From positions 1 to 64,000 of the forward strand of contig JAJGOT010000927.1 in NCBI GenBank assembly GCA_022457155.1: DNA of 64,000 nt, in the 5' to 3' direction. Origin of the DNA: Cladopsammia gracilis (Eukaryota > Cnidaria > Anthozoa > Scleractinia > Dendrophylliidae). Both the position numbers and the translations under genes were made by a program. Below the pieces are notes generated by a model that worked only from the letters and a program-made list of their open reading frames with translations, did not search any database and was not told the DNA's origin. The first letter of the stretch is position 1. Every line of letters begins with the position of its first letter. Below, one piece after another: positions 53,731 through 64,000 of this stretch.

Positions 53731-55099
53731 CCGCATTGTAAAGGATAACTTCGGAGCCTTGAATCAGAACTTGCCTTTTGGCAGGGCGAACAGATATGTC
53801 ATTAGCGATCATGAACGGTGTTTCAGCCAAAATGTCGACGTCCAAATCTTCCACCACAAGGGCATCGAGTGTGAGGGTGAGATGAGCTCTTGAGAGGGTG
53901 AGGTGAGTTTCACCGACAACAGCGAGTGGTGTGACTCCGTCTGCTTGTAGAGCCTGTTGAGATGATTTGACGATGGGAGCATCAATGGAACGAGCGACGG
54001 AAGCTTTTATCATGCTTGTTTCGGCGCCAGTGTCTAAAGTAAGCTTAAGCGGGTGTTGACGATAGAAGGCGTTAAAATGTGGAGATTGTTTTGTGCTCAC
54101 ACGGCGTGAAACGATCCTGGCTGAAGGGCAGGGTGGAGTCACTGTGTCCTCTGCCTGGAGCGGATGGAATAAATCGGGGTCTTCGGTTTCAACATCTTCG
54201 TAAAGGGAGCTTGTGAGACGTGCTTTAGTGAGAAATGCGCGATCATCGGCTGGCAGGTAGGTACATTTACTCAGGAAGTGGTAATCGTTGCGGCCGGCCT
54301 GCTTGCACAAGGGGCAGGACCTGACGGGGCGCTGAGTGACGAGCTGTGGGCGTGTATTGTAAGGAGCTCTCGTAGATGGTCTGAATGTTGATGTAGATGC
54401 GCGGAGGATCTTGGCATCGGCCGAGGTGCGGATTTCTTCGAGGAGCGAATCCAAAGCTTGGGAGATTTCCGGTTTAAGGGATGCGAGGGACCTCGACCTG
54501 AGTTCGGTGCCATAGCGTTGTTTTACAAGGTTTGGCAGCTCGTTGTGGACTAACCTTAGCCAAGTTAGTACGATTAGGTTTTCCAAGGTCGGTGACATTT
54601 CCTCGTCGGTGGTGGGTGTTTCGCCGTGATGTGAAATATGACCGTTTCCCAGTAATAGGTTGTCTTCGATAAATGACATCAGGCGCTGATACAAGTCTTC
54701 GGGGCGTTCATCTGGAAGGTGAGCGCCGGTCGATTGAAAACCGTAATGAAGACGAATAGCTTGCCAGATAGAATTCATAGAGGTCGAGTTCTTAACGATA
54801 GCGTTGCAAGAAATCACGGGGCAATAGTTTGCTATCTGACCTAGCATTAGCTCGAGGTGGGTGCACTTTTGTTGTGCAGTTCTGCGGGCAGATACACGTA
54901 CAGATTCACCGTCATCTTGAAAGCCGCCGCGAGAGGGAGTAGCGGGCGATTTCTTCAGCCATGTCACGTTGTCAGCTACGAAACATGCAAAATTGGTATC
55001 GAGCGAAAGAATGTACTGAAGGTTTTGTCGCCAAGCTTCGAAGGAGGTTATGGATTCGTGTTTGGTCAGGGACCATTGTTTCGGTGCTCTTGTGTTCAT
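53711..55099 (-). CDS. gag: gag-protease of the nested LTR element
   Basis: A 462-residue open frame from an ATG. A capsid-like helical region (about 60-230, with [15 protein letters not shown] and [13 protein letters not shown]) is followed by an Arg/Thr-rich linker. One zinc-knuckle-like motif, [18 protein letters not shown] (about 290), follows. The aspartic protease has [14 protein letters not shown] and later [10 protein letters not shown]. It ends ANISA at 53711 and overlaps the pol frame. Confidence 0.85.
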   Translation of the reverse strand: MNTRAPKQWSLTKHESITSFEAWRQNLQYILSLDTNFACFVADNVTWLKKSPATPSRGGFQDDGESVRVSARRTAQQKCTHLELMLGQIANYCPVISCNAIVKNSTSMNSIWQAIRLHYGFQSTGAHLPDERPEDLYQRLMSFIEDNLLLGNGHISHHGETPTTDEEMSPTLENLIVLTWLRLVHNELPNLVKQRYGTELRSRSLASLKPEISQALDSLLEEIRTSADAKILRASTSTFRPSTRAPYNTRPQLVTQRPVRSCPLCKQAGRNDYHFLSKCTYLPADDRAFLTKARLTSSLYEDVETEDPDLFHPLQAEDTVTPPCPSARIVSRRVSTKQSPHFNAFYRQHPLKLTLDTGAETSMIKASVARSIDAPIVKSSQQALQADGVTPLAVVGETHLTLSRAHLTLTLDALVVEDLDVDILAETPFMIANDISVRPAKRQVLIQGSEVILYNADANISA

Positions 55100-55284
55100 A
55101 ATGGTGTTCCGTTGAAGTTAAGAATAAACGAAGTTTACTTAGCTTTGAGTCTTGGAGCCCGGACTGAACAGCTATAGAGTAAGCTGCTTCGCTGTCTCCT
55201 CGTGTGGAATTCGGGTGAAAAATCCGCCACTATCCTGGCTATCTCTTCGTTCGAGACGTGGATACGATGTACCGCTGCCACCAC

Positions 55285-55450
55285 GCCAGTAATGAGGAAA
55301 GGACAACCCGAAACAGCGGACGTACATGTAACTCCAAACGGTTTATTAAACAACAGTAACAATTAACAACTCGGCAATATGGCGACCGAGAACAAGAGGG
55401 CGAGAGAGCGAGAACATGATACGCATGCGCGGATAACATTGCCCGCTGGC
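55285..55450 (-). repeat. LTR (5' LTR of the minus-strand element)
   Basis: 166 bp, same ends GCCAG...CTGGC, and the GGAGC target duplication directly outside. The primer site lies on its inner side. Confidence 0.88.
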
Positions 55451-55455
55451 GGAGC

Positions 55456-55655
55456 ACTCCTTCCATCAATATCTGCATCCCAACCTAGAGATCAGCAGGG
55501 AGGCGCAGATAGCACAGAAACAAGCCCAAGGTGATCACTACAATCGGACAGCCAAACAGCTTCAAGATCTACAGCACTTTCAGAGTGTCCGGTTCCAGTT
55601 GGATCCCAAGAAACCAATCTGGCAGAAAGCCACAGAAGCCAACTGACAGCCCAAT
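55456..55655 (+). pseudogene. 3' continuation of the Gypsy-like integrase
   Basis: Joins 50418 across the target duplication in the same frame for a short distance (LLPSIS after TQRKYGA), then is a degenerate integrase C-terminal region with stops. It ends where host sequence resumes near 55656. Confidence 0.65.
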
Positions 55656-58600
55656 TGTCTGAGAGTATTTCAATTTGATCGCCTCAGAGTTTTTGCGATC
55701 GCCCCGATCGTCCGGAGATCGCGGTCGACCCGATCTTCCGAGTCGTTTACGATCGTCTGGGCAGTGTTTCCATATGATTGTCCTGATCGTTTGAACATAT
55801 TTTGAAAGGGCTGGGACGATCCGGACAAACGTCGCGATCGTATGGAAACCAGGCTTAAACGAATCAATCGTAGTATCAGCCTTGCTTCTGTTTGATTTTA
55901 TCTCATGCCATTTTTGGCTGACTAGATCTCTCCAGATCCTACGTTCACCAGCAGCATTTTCGTTCGCGGTCCTTTGCTTCTTATTTAAACGAATCTGTAT
56001 GAACAGAATGATTAATGATTAAAAGATTCTTTCTGGAATACATTTCGATCGCCTGCCGGATCGTCCCGATCGTCTGATCGCTTCAGAGTTTTTACGATCG
56101 CCCGGATGGTCCGGAGATCGCTGTCGACTCGATAACGATCGTCCGGGCAGTGTTTCCATATGATTGTCCCGGGACGATTCGGACAAACAGAACGACTATC
56201 ATGTGGAAACCAGACTTAAACGAATCTGTATGAACAGAATGATTAGTGAAATGAAAAAATATAATATTCACTTGTGCGGCAGTATTCAAATTCGCGTATC
56301 CACCGCTTGAGAATCAACATTCACGTTAACATCCTTCAAAGGCACCGAAGGCAGCGACCAGTCGGCAGCGAGTCAGTACTCTTAATATTTTTCTTTTTAA
56401 TTTCGTGGTATTTTGATTGCAAACAAAATGACACAAATGTTGCCAAATAAATATGTTGAGGACAACCGACTGCTGTGATTTTTTTTTCTTCCAAAACTAC
56501 GCTTGAAAAGGTTCTTGTTTTCCTGACTCTCAGTCAATGCTACTGACTAAGAGACAAAATCCTACCCGTGGGAGGCTCATTTGGTCTAAAACCTGAACTG
56601 TGCATTTACGCCAGGGGCCATTCGGACTCCTGTTTACATGACTCGTTCGTGTCCAGAAGACAAAACCTGCCCGACATGCAACGACGGTCTAGTTACACTG
56701 AAAGACACTTTAATACTCGGTCACTCAATTTTTGGCAACAAGTCATGACGCCACTTAATGTGGTGAAACCAGGGCGAACCCATCCCAGGCCCTTAGAGCC
56801 CTAGGCTGTAAAAGAGAGATACCAACAACATTATTCGACGCCCGAACAACTAGCGTGACAAGCGTGACCAATTTGAGCCCCCAGAAATGTTTGTAATTTA
56901 ATTTCTGATGCTCTTGAAAGCTGTCCAAAATTACGAGAGAGTAAATAAAACAAATGTGAATGACAATACATCAGTAGCAATCCGATTCAAATGCTGAAGG
57001 ATCATTTTTAGTTTTGTTTTATTTTATTCTGATGTGTAAAAATAATTATCCGACTTGTTAAATGTGTCACTCAAGATCTTGTAAGACTCAGTTTATTTAT
57101 TTATCTACTAATTTATTTGTAATGTGATTTCTTATTTATTTATTTATTTATTTATTTATTTCTAAAAGCACCCGCCTCGATTAGCTTGATGCTACTTGCG
57201 GATGCCTACAATTTTGAAAATAATGTATTTCTCTAATAAAGATTGATTGATTGATTGATTGATTGATTGTACTTTGTTACTATTGAAAAAATAAAGAATA
57301 ATACTTTTCACGCCAGCCACTGAATGGCACAATGTCACAGGGATTTAGATATTAAATATGAATATTGCTGTTCCGCCTAGAAACTCCATGCCAGGGATAG
57401 GAAAACAACGGACCCTTTCAACCTCGAAAATTTCCGTACTCCCTGACAGCACCAGCATGTTGTTCTTGAAACTTTATAAAATTGAACTGAAGTTCAAGCT
57501 TATTTTTTAATAAAAAAACAATCTTGGTAGATTAAAACCATGAAGAAGTTCCAACTATGGTGGCACAAATCGTTCCTGGTGCGATGAAAATCTTACTAAG
57601 CTTATTTCAATTAAGAGACAAGGCGCGACGCAGAATGATTCCAATAAAAAAGTACATCAACTTAAAGAAGCGAGAAGAGGCCTGTAATAAACAGAGACCC
57701 AAGTTTTATGGTCTCTCATTATGCTTGCGAGAAACTAGTGACCAAAGAGAACCAAGTGTCCTCAAGGCAATAAGATTTTAATGTGCACGAGTTAACCTCG
57801 GCAAAAATTAATCGCAATGAATGTTCACTTGACTTTGCTTCTTTATAATCAATATCATCGCAATCACAAACAAAACATTAAAATATTCTAAGAGATAAGC
57901 AGTAAGGTAAAGCTTAGAAAAGTGAGAATCTACTTCAACTCCGTCTTCATTTCCGCACATTAAAACAACAAAGATTTTATCCGCGCGCATGTTAGCTATT
58001 TCCATTTACCCGGCAGTTAACAAAGCAGATCAAAATGTTACCAAAATCAAACAAAGCCGGTTAACGCAAAATGACCGACAGTACTTAATGACTGGCCCCA
58101 CGCGAAGCATTGACACCCGTTTTCCCTCTACCATCAAGTTCCCCTCCAAATTGCCTAGGGAACATTGAGAGTCCAGGGAAAACAAAACTCACTGTTCCCT
58201 TGGAGCTGATCTAAGACCACTTTGTAGTAAGTGGCCAATTCTTCGCTTTTTGGCCTTTTAAGAACATATACCTCTGTGCGATGGTAAGAGTGGAGTAGAA
58301 AAATTGTTGTGAATTACTAATATATTTTCTCAGTGATAGTCGCGGTGATTATAATGCATAACGTCATAAGGCTTGCGACAGTCTTTGTTGCCGCGAGGTG
58401 TTTTGAAATCAAAATTTCACAGGGAAGACATGATTCGATTGCTTTCATGCTTCACCAAGTTTATGAAATGTGATCAAAATTTAATGTTTCACTGGGTGTT
58501 TTTGTATAAGCAGACACCGACAAATAATGGTCCAGTTTTGTGATAATATACCCTTCTTGTGTACCAAAACTGTCATCTCACCATAGACAGACTGAGTGTT

Positions 58601-58803
58601 AATAAATTGCAACTTGAAAAGAATCAGCCTAACATTTTTCAAGTTCCCATATTTTCATGTCCAAAATGGGCTAAAATAGACCATGATTTGTTCTTATTTC
58701 CAAGAACTGGTTGATTTTGAAAATAAACAAAGGTATTATAGCACGGTTTTTACCAAACAAGGTCAAAATCCCTGTGACACTGCTCCTTTATCATCAGTTT
58801 GTC
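55656..58803. repeat. Host segmental duplication, copy 2 (uninverted locus)
   Basis: 55660-55775 matches the left flank of transposon copy 1. 55776-57762 matches the reverse complement of 26251-27933. 57754-58490 matches 31454-32205, and 58500-58800 matches 34460-34800. Copy 2 is therefore the ancestral arrangement. It adds an internal duplication of GATCG-rich sequence (56040-56230) and simple repeats (ATTT)n at about 57130-57165 and (TTGA)n at about 57243-57269. No gene is seen. Confidence 0.8.
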
Positions 58804-58985
58804 AAGGTTACAGTGTACCTTCAGATCGAAAATGTATTGAATTTTTTTTGGCGTCAAAATAAAGTTTACAGAATGAACTTTCATCGAAAAAAAAACTTTT
58901 ATCGAAAAATAGAGAAAATTGACGGAGAAATGACGGTATAACTTTTGTGGGCGGAGTTTGTTTATGAAGCGATATGTTTTTTAAG
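58804..58985. repeat. Dispersed repeat, second copy
   Basis: Matches 36921-37099 but sits inside the remnant of the 72-bp array rather than in an intron. Confidence 0.75.
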
Positions 58986-59460
58986 CGCTGTTTTCTCAAA
59001 GTTAATTTCTGGCTTGTTGGGGACACTTTAAAGAGCTACAACTCAAAGGGAATTTGTTTGATTTACCTCAAATTTGGACAGAAGCTAGGCTAACATTTCT
59101 TATTTCCGAAAACGTTTTCGTCAACAGCCATTTCCGTGCGATCATTCCAATTTTTTTTCTCCCTTTTTCGAAAATATTCTGTAACTTTTCACTGCAATTG
59201 AATATGGGAAATCGCCGACACGCTTTTTTAGGGCTTCCGAAAACCCGAGAACAAATCAAATTAGCAAAATACAATAATCGCTTTGAGTTATAGCGTTTTA
59301 AAGCTGATTCGGACGTTCGAATTTATACGTCGTAAAAAATTCGACAATTCATTTTATTACCAAATGGTTTCCATATTTAGATAGCCAGCTCTATAAGCTT
59401 TAAATTGATATCGGAGTTTAGGTATATTAAATTTAATCTTAAGACGCTAGAGCTGTTATA
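58986..59460. other. Non-coding stretch without counterpart in copy 1
   Basis: I see no gene or repeat family here. The sequence separates the two halves of the collapsed 72-bp array. Confidence 0.45.
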
Positions 59461-59503
59461 CTGCTCCATTTAAAGTATCGCCCAGCAATAGTGTCGTATA
59501 GAT

Positions 59504-59506
59504 ATC

Positions 59507-59567
<61 letters not shown>
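59504..59567. repeat. (AAT)n microsatellite, expanded
   Basis: About 21 units, roughly double the copy-1 locus at 35654-35682. Confidence 0.92.
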
Positions 59568-59568
<1 letters not shown>

Positions 59569-59629
59569 TTTAATGAGGGAACTCAACTCGCCAAGGCGAT
59601 TTTTAGTGGGGCCCTTGCTAATAGACCAT

Positions 59630-59641
59630 ATTCGTATTCTC

Positions 59642-59728
<87 letters not shown>

Positions 59729-59857
59729 AACTGGAACTAGCTTGCAGTCGAGACTTATGCGGGGGAATCTCTTCACATGCAAATATTTTTATGATATTCC
59801 TCCGCATTAGCCTCGACTGCAAGCTACTAGTTCCAGTTCAATACCAAGAATACGAAT
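59630..59857. repeat. MITE-like hairpin containing an (AT)n run
   Basis: Same palindrome as 35743-35892, but about 80 bases of (AT)n (59644-59726) have grown in the left arm, where copy 1 has only GATATT. Confidence 0.8.
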
Positions 59858-60095
59858 ATTGTCTATTAATTAATTACCTAATTACATAAAAAGGATGTCG
59901 AAATAATCAGTCGATAGCATTATTCTAGAATCTTCCTTCATTTCACACACAATTGACACAAAGGTTTACGATGTAGAGGTTTTGAAGCAAAACAGACATT
60001 TGACAATGTTTCTCTGGACTTTATTGTTCAACTGGTACTAAATAAGTTTTAAACCTCTCGGGTATAAACACTAATACAGCAAGGCAGGTTTTGTA

Positions 60096-60101
60096 TTTAT
60101 T
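60096..60101 (-). terminator. Polyadenylation signal AATAAA of CTHRC1-like copy 2
   Basis: Conserved with copy 1, about 70 bases past the stop at 60172. Confidence 0.55.
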
Positions 60102-60171
60102 TCTCGTTGTATTCTACAGGTTTATTCTAAAATGTCTTGGTAGAAAGTCCAGTAGATCACGTGTGACGTGT

Positions 60172-62595
60172 TTACTGCTGAGCTTTTGGCACCTCTTCAA
60201 TGAAGATCCGGGACATTGTTGCCCAGCCTGTGTACGCGTTAGCAAGCTTTGGGCCTTGGTTGCAGTTTCCAACCCACAATCCCACTCGCACCTTTCCCTT
60301 GTGAATGTTATTACAATGACCTTCAATGTGACGGTGATTGTGAAGATTGGGTGTTCTGCCGTCTCTGTTCATGTAGAATGCACCGTCAATAGACCCAGGA
60401 GAGCTGCACTCGGCGCCATTGAAGGTGAAATACCAGCGGCTACAGCAGCGGTCACATCCGTAAATCCTGAGGTTACCAGCAAAGTAGACATGGAGGGCAG
60501 TGTCTGTGTAGTTCTTCATGAAGTAACAGTTCTGTAAAATAAAGATAACTGACGTTAAATAACATAAACTAAATACTATCAAAGATCCATCTGATGCGAG
60601 GAAGATATTTTTTCAATTAAGAATTACGAAATTTGCAATGTCCTTTGTCTTGTAATGTTCCATTACACTGTTTTTGTTTCATTATCGGGAAACACATTGG
60701 GCCGGTTATTTAAACGAAATCTAACTTAGACCGGTGTTTAAGACAATTATGGGCCTTCACATCTGTGGTCATTTAAAGTAGATAAATATTTTTCTAGTCT
60801 GTGTAATATGCCTACTTGACATTGATTACAGTAAATAGATTTAAATATTAGGGTTGGCCAAATGGAAATTGGTTTAGACCCCGGTTTTGTTAAACACCGT
60901 CTAAATTTCGTTTAAATAACCGGCCCATTTTGATTAACGTCAACGCAACAATTATTAAAATGAATGAATAATCTTTAAGATGTTTGCGTAGCCATTAAGG
61001 AATTTTTGCATCGAGACGATGATTCATCAACGCCAGTTCCTTAATTTGCCTTATTTTAATGTTCAAGTGCGGGAATAATATTTAAATTTGAAAGGAGGTG
61101 TTTTTCTTCAATTTTACATGATTTCCTACAAGATATTTAATTTATTTCTGAAGTTTCGGAGTTGTGCAAAGATTCCCGCTGAAGTCAAGCAAGTAGTCAG
61201 AGCCCAATTCAAACTCATTAAAAAATGTTCGTCTTAATGAAAAACTCCTAAATCAGTGTTCATGCAAAAAATTAAAACGATGGTTTATTTTACTTTAATG
61301 ATCACACATCTATTTTAATAAAGGAGTTTTTAACGCTCATGAAAATCTATGTCCTGATTATGAACAGCAAAGGCGTAGTGTTTTACTTCAGAAAAGTTAT
61401 GATGTAAATAAATCACTTACATATATCTCGCCTGAATCTTTGTCGTCCGTTTTTTTCCAGGCGCATTCCTTCCAGTTCCTGTGTGAAGACAGTTGAGGAG
61501 TTCCAGAGTCGCCTTTGTCCCCTCGCTCTCCTTTTTGGCCGGGGGGACCCTGGATCCCAGTTTCTCCTGGATCCTTTCTTTCCTTCAGCACCAGGTGGTC
61601 CCTGGGGTCCAGTCTTTCCCGGGCTGCCCAGGTCTCCTTTGGTTCCATCCCGTCCATCGCGGCCAGGTGCCCCAGGAGATCCCGGCATGCCATGTGTACC
61701 GGGTAGCCCATTTGATCCCGGTTGGCCGCCATAACAGAATGGGAAAGTCTGCTGTCGGATTTAAGGAATGAAATCATTAGAATTTCGATGAAATATCGAG
61801 CTATTTTATTTTTTTTTACTATCGTTTGGCTTTCTGCTAAAAACTAAAATTCATATCTTTAGACAAATAAGGAAAGGTGGCCTATTTTTCATCATTTAGG
61901 CAAGTTTCGTTTCCAGCTTTTGTTTGTCGTTATAAATTTTTTAAATTATTCTTAGATTCTCTTATTTTGACCATCACATAAAGAAAATATCGCGATATGT
62001 ATTTTAAGCCTTTTACCTAAGGAATAAAGTAAGAGATTTTATATCTTCATAAACTATGTTTCCAAACTTAGGTTTTAAATTTATAAGTTATTTTTGCAGC
62101 TGTATCAACTTTTACTTTGTAAATAGGCATATTAAAAGAATATTTTGGCTATTTAAATTTTCCTTCCCAATTTGTTCTCTAAAAACCGTTAGATCTATTT
62201 TTTGACTGACTCGGTAGTTAAGTTCACTTTATTTATGCAATCTTCTTTTTATAAATCTTTGAATTTTTTAAGACGAAAATGTTCTCAAACAATTTAGTAT
62301 TTCGCCATTTTCGCTGCTAGCTATTGGAATAATAGCGATCTTTTTCATTCTCTGCGAGAGGCAGTATCAGTTGCAAGTGATAGCAACAGCTGATAATTTG
62401 GACAGTTAACTAGCCTCTGTGTGCGTTCTTTTGGGATTTTACTGACCTGGCAAAGAATAATAAAGTTGCTTTATTAAACAATAAACTAACCTTGCTGTCA
62501 AGTGATTTGCTGCTGCTGTTGTTGTCCGTCGCAAAGCACAAAGTGATGAGTGATAAAATCAGTACACATAACATGGTGGTCAGCGGAAAGTTCAT
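60172..62595 (-). pseudogene. CTHRC1-like gene, copy 2, frameshifted in the collagen exon
   Basis: Exons on the minus strand: 62595-62491, 61748-61421 and 60531-60172, with all splice sites conserved (donors GTTAGT and GTAAGT, CAG acceptors). Exons 1 and 3 are open and differ from copy 1 by few residues (for example RIYGCDRCC for RIYNCDNCC). Exon 2 is 328 bases against 330. A 2-bp deletion near 61569 shifts the frame after GKKGS, destroys the last Gly-X-Y triplets and puts the C-terminal domain out of frame. Downstream sequence is well conserved, so the break is recent or an assembly error. Intron 1 is longer than in copy 1. Confidence 0.85.
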
Positions 62596-62607
62596 ACGAG
62601 TTTGCGC

Positions 62608-62615
62608 CTTTTATA
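62608..62615 (-). promoter_or_regulatory. TATAAAAG box, CTHRC1-like copy 2
   Basis: First base 20 bases upstream of the first ATG, as in copy 1. Confidence 0.5.
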
Positions 62616-63083
62616 CCTTCGAACCTGTAAACACGAACAGTAACCAAGGTTAAAATCATCATGCGCAGGGAAGATAATGATAACCTCGCTAATGATTCCT
62701 TTGATCGTTTAATTTAAGATATTTAAATATTTTGCGGTTTTCAGTGTTCCTGAGTGTTGGGAATCGAGTCGGTCATTTTCCAACTTGCTCGGATTATAAA
62801 CCGACGTTGGTCTCTTGGGAAATACGAAGATGTGCCGAAAATTCGCCAGTCGTTCATTCAGTCATGGCTTCAAGTTTTCATATAAACTCGGAGTTATTTG
62901 ATCCCCTAAATCCAAAATAACAACGACCGTATCAAGTTATAATAGTATAACGTAAAAAGAGTTCTATAGCGTTTTCCATTTTGTTAATAAACCAGTAAAA
63001 AAGTAAGAAGCGGTTGGTCTGGAGTTTGTGTCTCTTTCAATTGTTGGTAAATCGAATGTCGGGAAAAGAAATCGATCGGCAAA
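62616..63083. repeat. Upstream host sequence, copy 2 of the duplication
   Basis: Matches about 37900-38397. No gene is seen. It contains the putative upstream region of CTHRC1-like copy 2. Confidence 0.7.
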
Positions 63084-64000
63084 GCGTTAATCTATAAAGT
63101 TGTGTTACCTTACTCCTGTGACTGTAGAAGCGTTAATCTATAAAGTTGTGTTACCTTACTCCTGTGACTGTAGAAGCGTTAATCTATAAAGTTGTGTTAC
63201 CTTACTCCTGTGACTGTAGAAGCGTTAATCTATAAAGTTGTGTTACCTTACTCCTGTGACTGTAGAAGCGTTAATCTATAAAGTTGTGTTACCTTACTCC
63301 TGTGACTGTAGAAGCGTTAATCTATAAAGTTGTGTTACCTTACTCCTGTGACTGTAGAAGCGTTAATCTATAAAGTTGTGTTACCTTACTCCTGTGACTG
63401 TAGAAGCGTTAATCTATAAAGTTGTGTTACCTTATTCCTGTGACTGTAGAAGCGTTAATCTATAAAGTTGTGTTACCTTACTCCTGTGAGTGTAGAAGCG
63501 TTAATCTATAAAGTTGTCTTACCTTACTCCTGTGACTGTAGAAGCGTTAATCTATAAAGTTGTGTTACCTTACTCCTGTGACTGTAGAAGCGTTAATCTA
63601 TAAAGTTGTCTTACCTTACTCCTGTGACTGTAGAAGCGTTAATCTATAAAGTTGTGTTTCCTTACTCCTGTGACTGTAGAAGCGTTAATCTATAAAGTTG
63701 TCTTACCTTACTCCTGTGACTATAGAAGCGTTAATCTATAAAGTTGTGTTACCTTACTCCTGTGACTGTAGAAGCGTTAATCTATAAAGTTGTCTTACCT
63801 TACTCCTGTGAGTGTAGAAGCGTTAATCTATAAAGTTGTGTTACCTTACTCCTGTGACTGTAGAAGCGTTAATCTATAAAGTTGTGTTACCTTACTCCTG
63901 TGACTGTAGAAGCGTTAATCTATAAAGTTGTGTTACCTTACACCTGTGACTGTAGAAGCGTTAATCTATAAAGTTGTGTTACCTTACTCGTGTGACTGCA
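63084..64000. repeat. 46-bp minisatellite, about 20 units, running off the window
   Basis: The unit starts GCGTTAATCTATAAAG and ends TGTGACTGTAGAA; the period is exactly 46 (starts at 63084, 63130 and 63176). A few single-base variants occur (TTGTCTTACC or TTGTGTTACC). Copy 1 of the host duplication has the two halves of the unit 1.1 kb apart (38397-38408 and 39541-39578). Confidence 0.95.

Larger units (their letters stand above)
50419..55450 (-). mobile_element. Nested LTR retrotransposon, 5032 bp, minus strand
   Basis: Bounded by two 166-bp LTRs and a 5-bp target duplication GGAGC (50414-50418 and 55451-55455). On the minus strand, a primer-site-like TGGTGGCAGCGG follows the 5' LTR near 55282, and a purine tract (AAAAAAAGAGAAGAGG) precedes the 3' LTR. 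Gene order is gag-protease, RT-RNase H, integrase, as in Ty3/Gypsy. The base composition is GC-richer than the host. The LTRs differ at two positions by eye, so it is young. It lacks the integrase catalytic core, so it could move only with help. Confidence 0.9.
45938..55655 (+). mobile_element. Decayed Ty3/Gypsy-like element, interrupted by a second element
   Basis: The 5' LTR, tRNA primer site, gag-pro, RT, RNase H and integrase remnants lie in order to 50418. The element at 50419-55450 is inserted in the integrase gene, whose 3' continuation follows at 55456-55655. No 3' LTR is present, and host bases equivalent to 22480-22603 are also missing, so a deletion removed the 3' end with adjacent host DNA. 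Stops and shifts in gag, RT and int show it is dead. Confidence 0.85.

Noticed and set aside
59491..59889. 132-codon frame with long Ile and Tyr-Ile runs
   Set aside because: Translation of AAT and AT microsatellites.
63084..64000. CRISPR-like array
   Set aside because: Units are contiguous 46-bp tandem copies without variable spacers, in an animal genome.
1..64000. tRNA or rRNA genes
   Set aside because: I looked for cloverleaf-type and rRNA-like sequence by eye and saw none; a tRNA scan would be needed to exclude them.

Overview
This is a piece of animal genome, most likely from a cnidarian such as a stony coral or sea anemone. The animal origin rests on a spliced gene of the CTHRC1 family, present in two copies, and on the mix of Polinton, LINE and LTR elements. 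The cnidarian assignment is inference. The host DNA is AT-rich and nearly gene-free. About two thirds of the window is mobile or duplicated sequence.

Bases 980-19867 are one complete Polinton/Maverick (adintovirus-like) element. It has long terminal inverted repeats and a perfect 6-bp target duplication (GCCGCG). Rightward it carries protein-primed DNA polymerase B, a TFIIB-like protein, two unassigned early-type genes, a packaging ATPase, a fibre-like protein and a two-helix membrane protein. Leftward it carries a chromodomain integrase, a phospholipase A2 protein with a broken zinc-binding head, an adenain-type protease, a pX/pVI-like protein, the major capsid protein, a small basic protein, a penton-like protein and two paralogous acidic/proline-rich proteins. 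Polymerase, penton and PLA2 genes are broken. The PLA2/integrase overlap has the layout of a -1 ribosomal frameshift signal. Gene ends carry hairpins and gene starts carry shared AT-rich promoter motifs.

The host sequence around the Polinton (1-979, 19874-22730, 31463-38410) recurs about 42.6 kb (later about 24-25 kb) downstream (42584-45937, 55660-63095). This tandem segmental duplication supplies an empty-site paralogue for most insertions. Copy 1 also holds two 3520-bp transposon copies in opposite orientation (22731-26250, 27934-31453). Their 9-bp target duplications are exchanged, showing that the 1.7-kb segment between them was inverted by recombination; copy 2 keeps the original orientation. 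A decayed LINE 3' end lies at 32395-34445. Copy 2 instead holds a decayed Ty3/Gypsy element (45938-55655), itself interrupted by a younger LTR element (50419-55450, minus strand) with 166-bp LTRs and a 5-bp target duplication.

Each duplication unit carries a minus-strand, three-exon CTHRC1-like gene. Copy 1 (36208-37879) is open and encodes 264 residues. Copy 2 (60172-62595) has a 2-bp deletion in the collagen exon and is probably a pseudogene. The window ends in about 20 copies of a 46-bp minisatellite that appears to have grown from a deletion junction.
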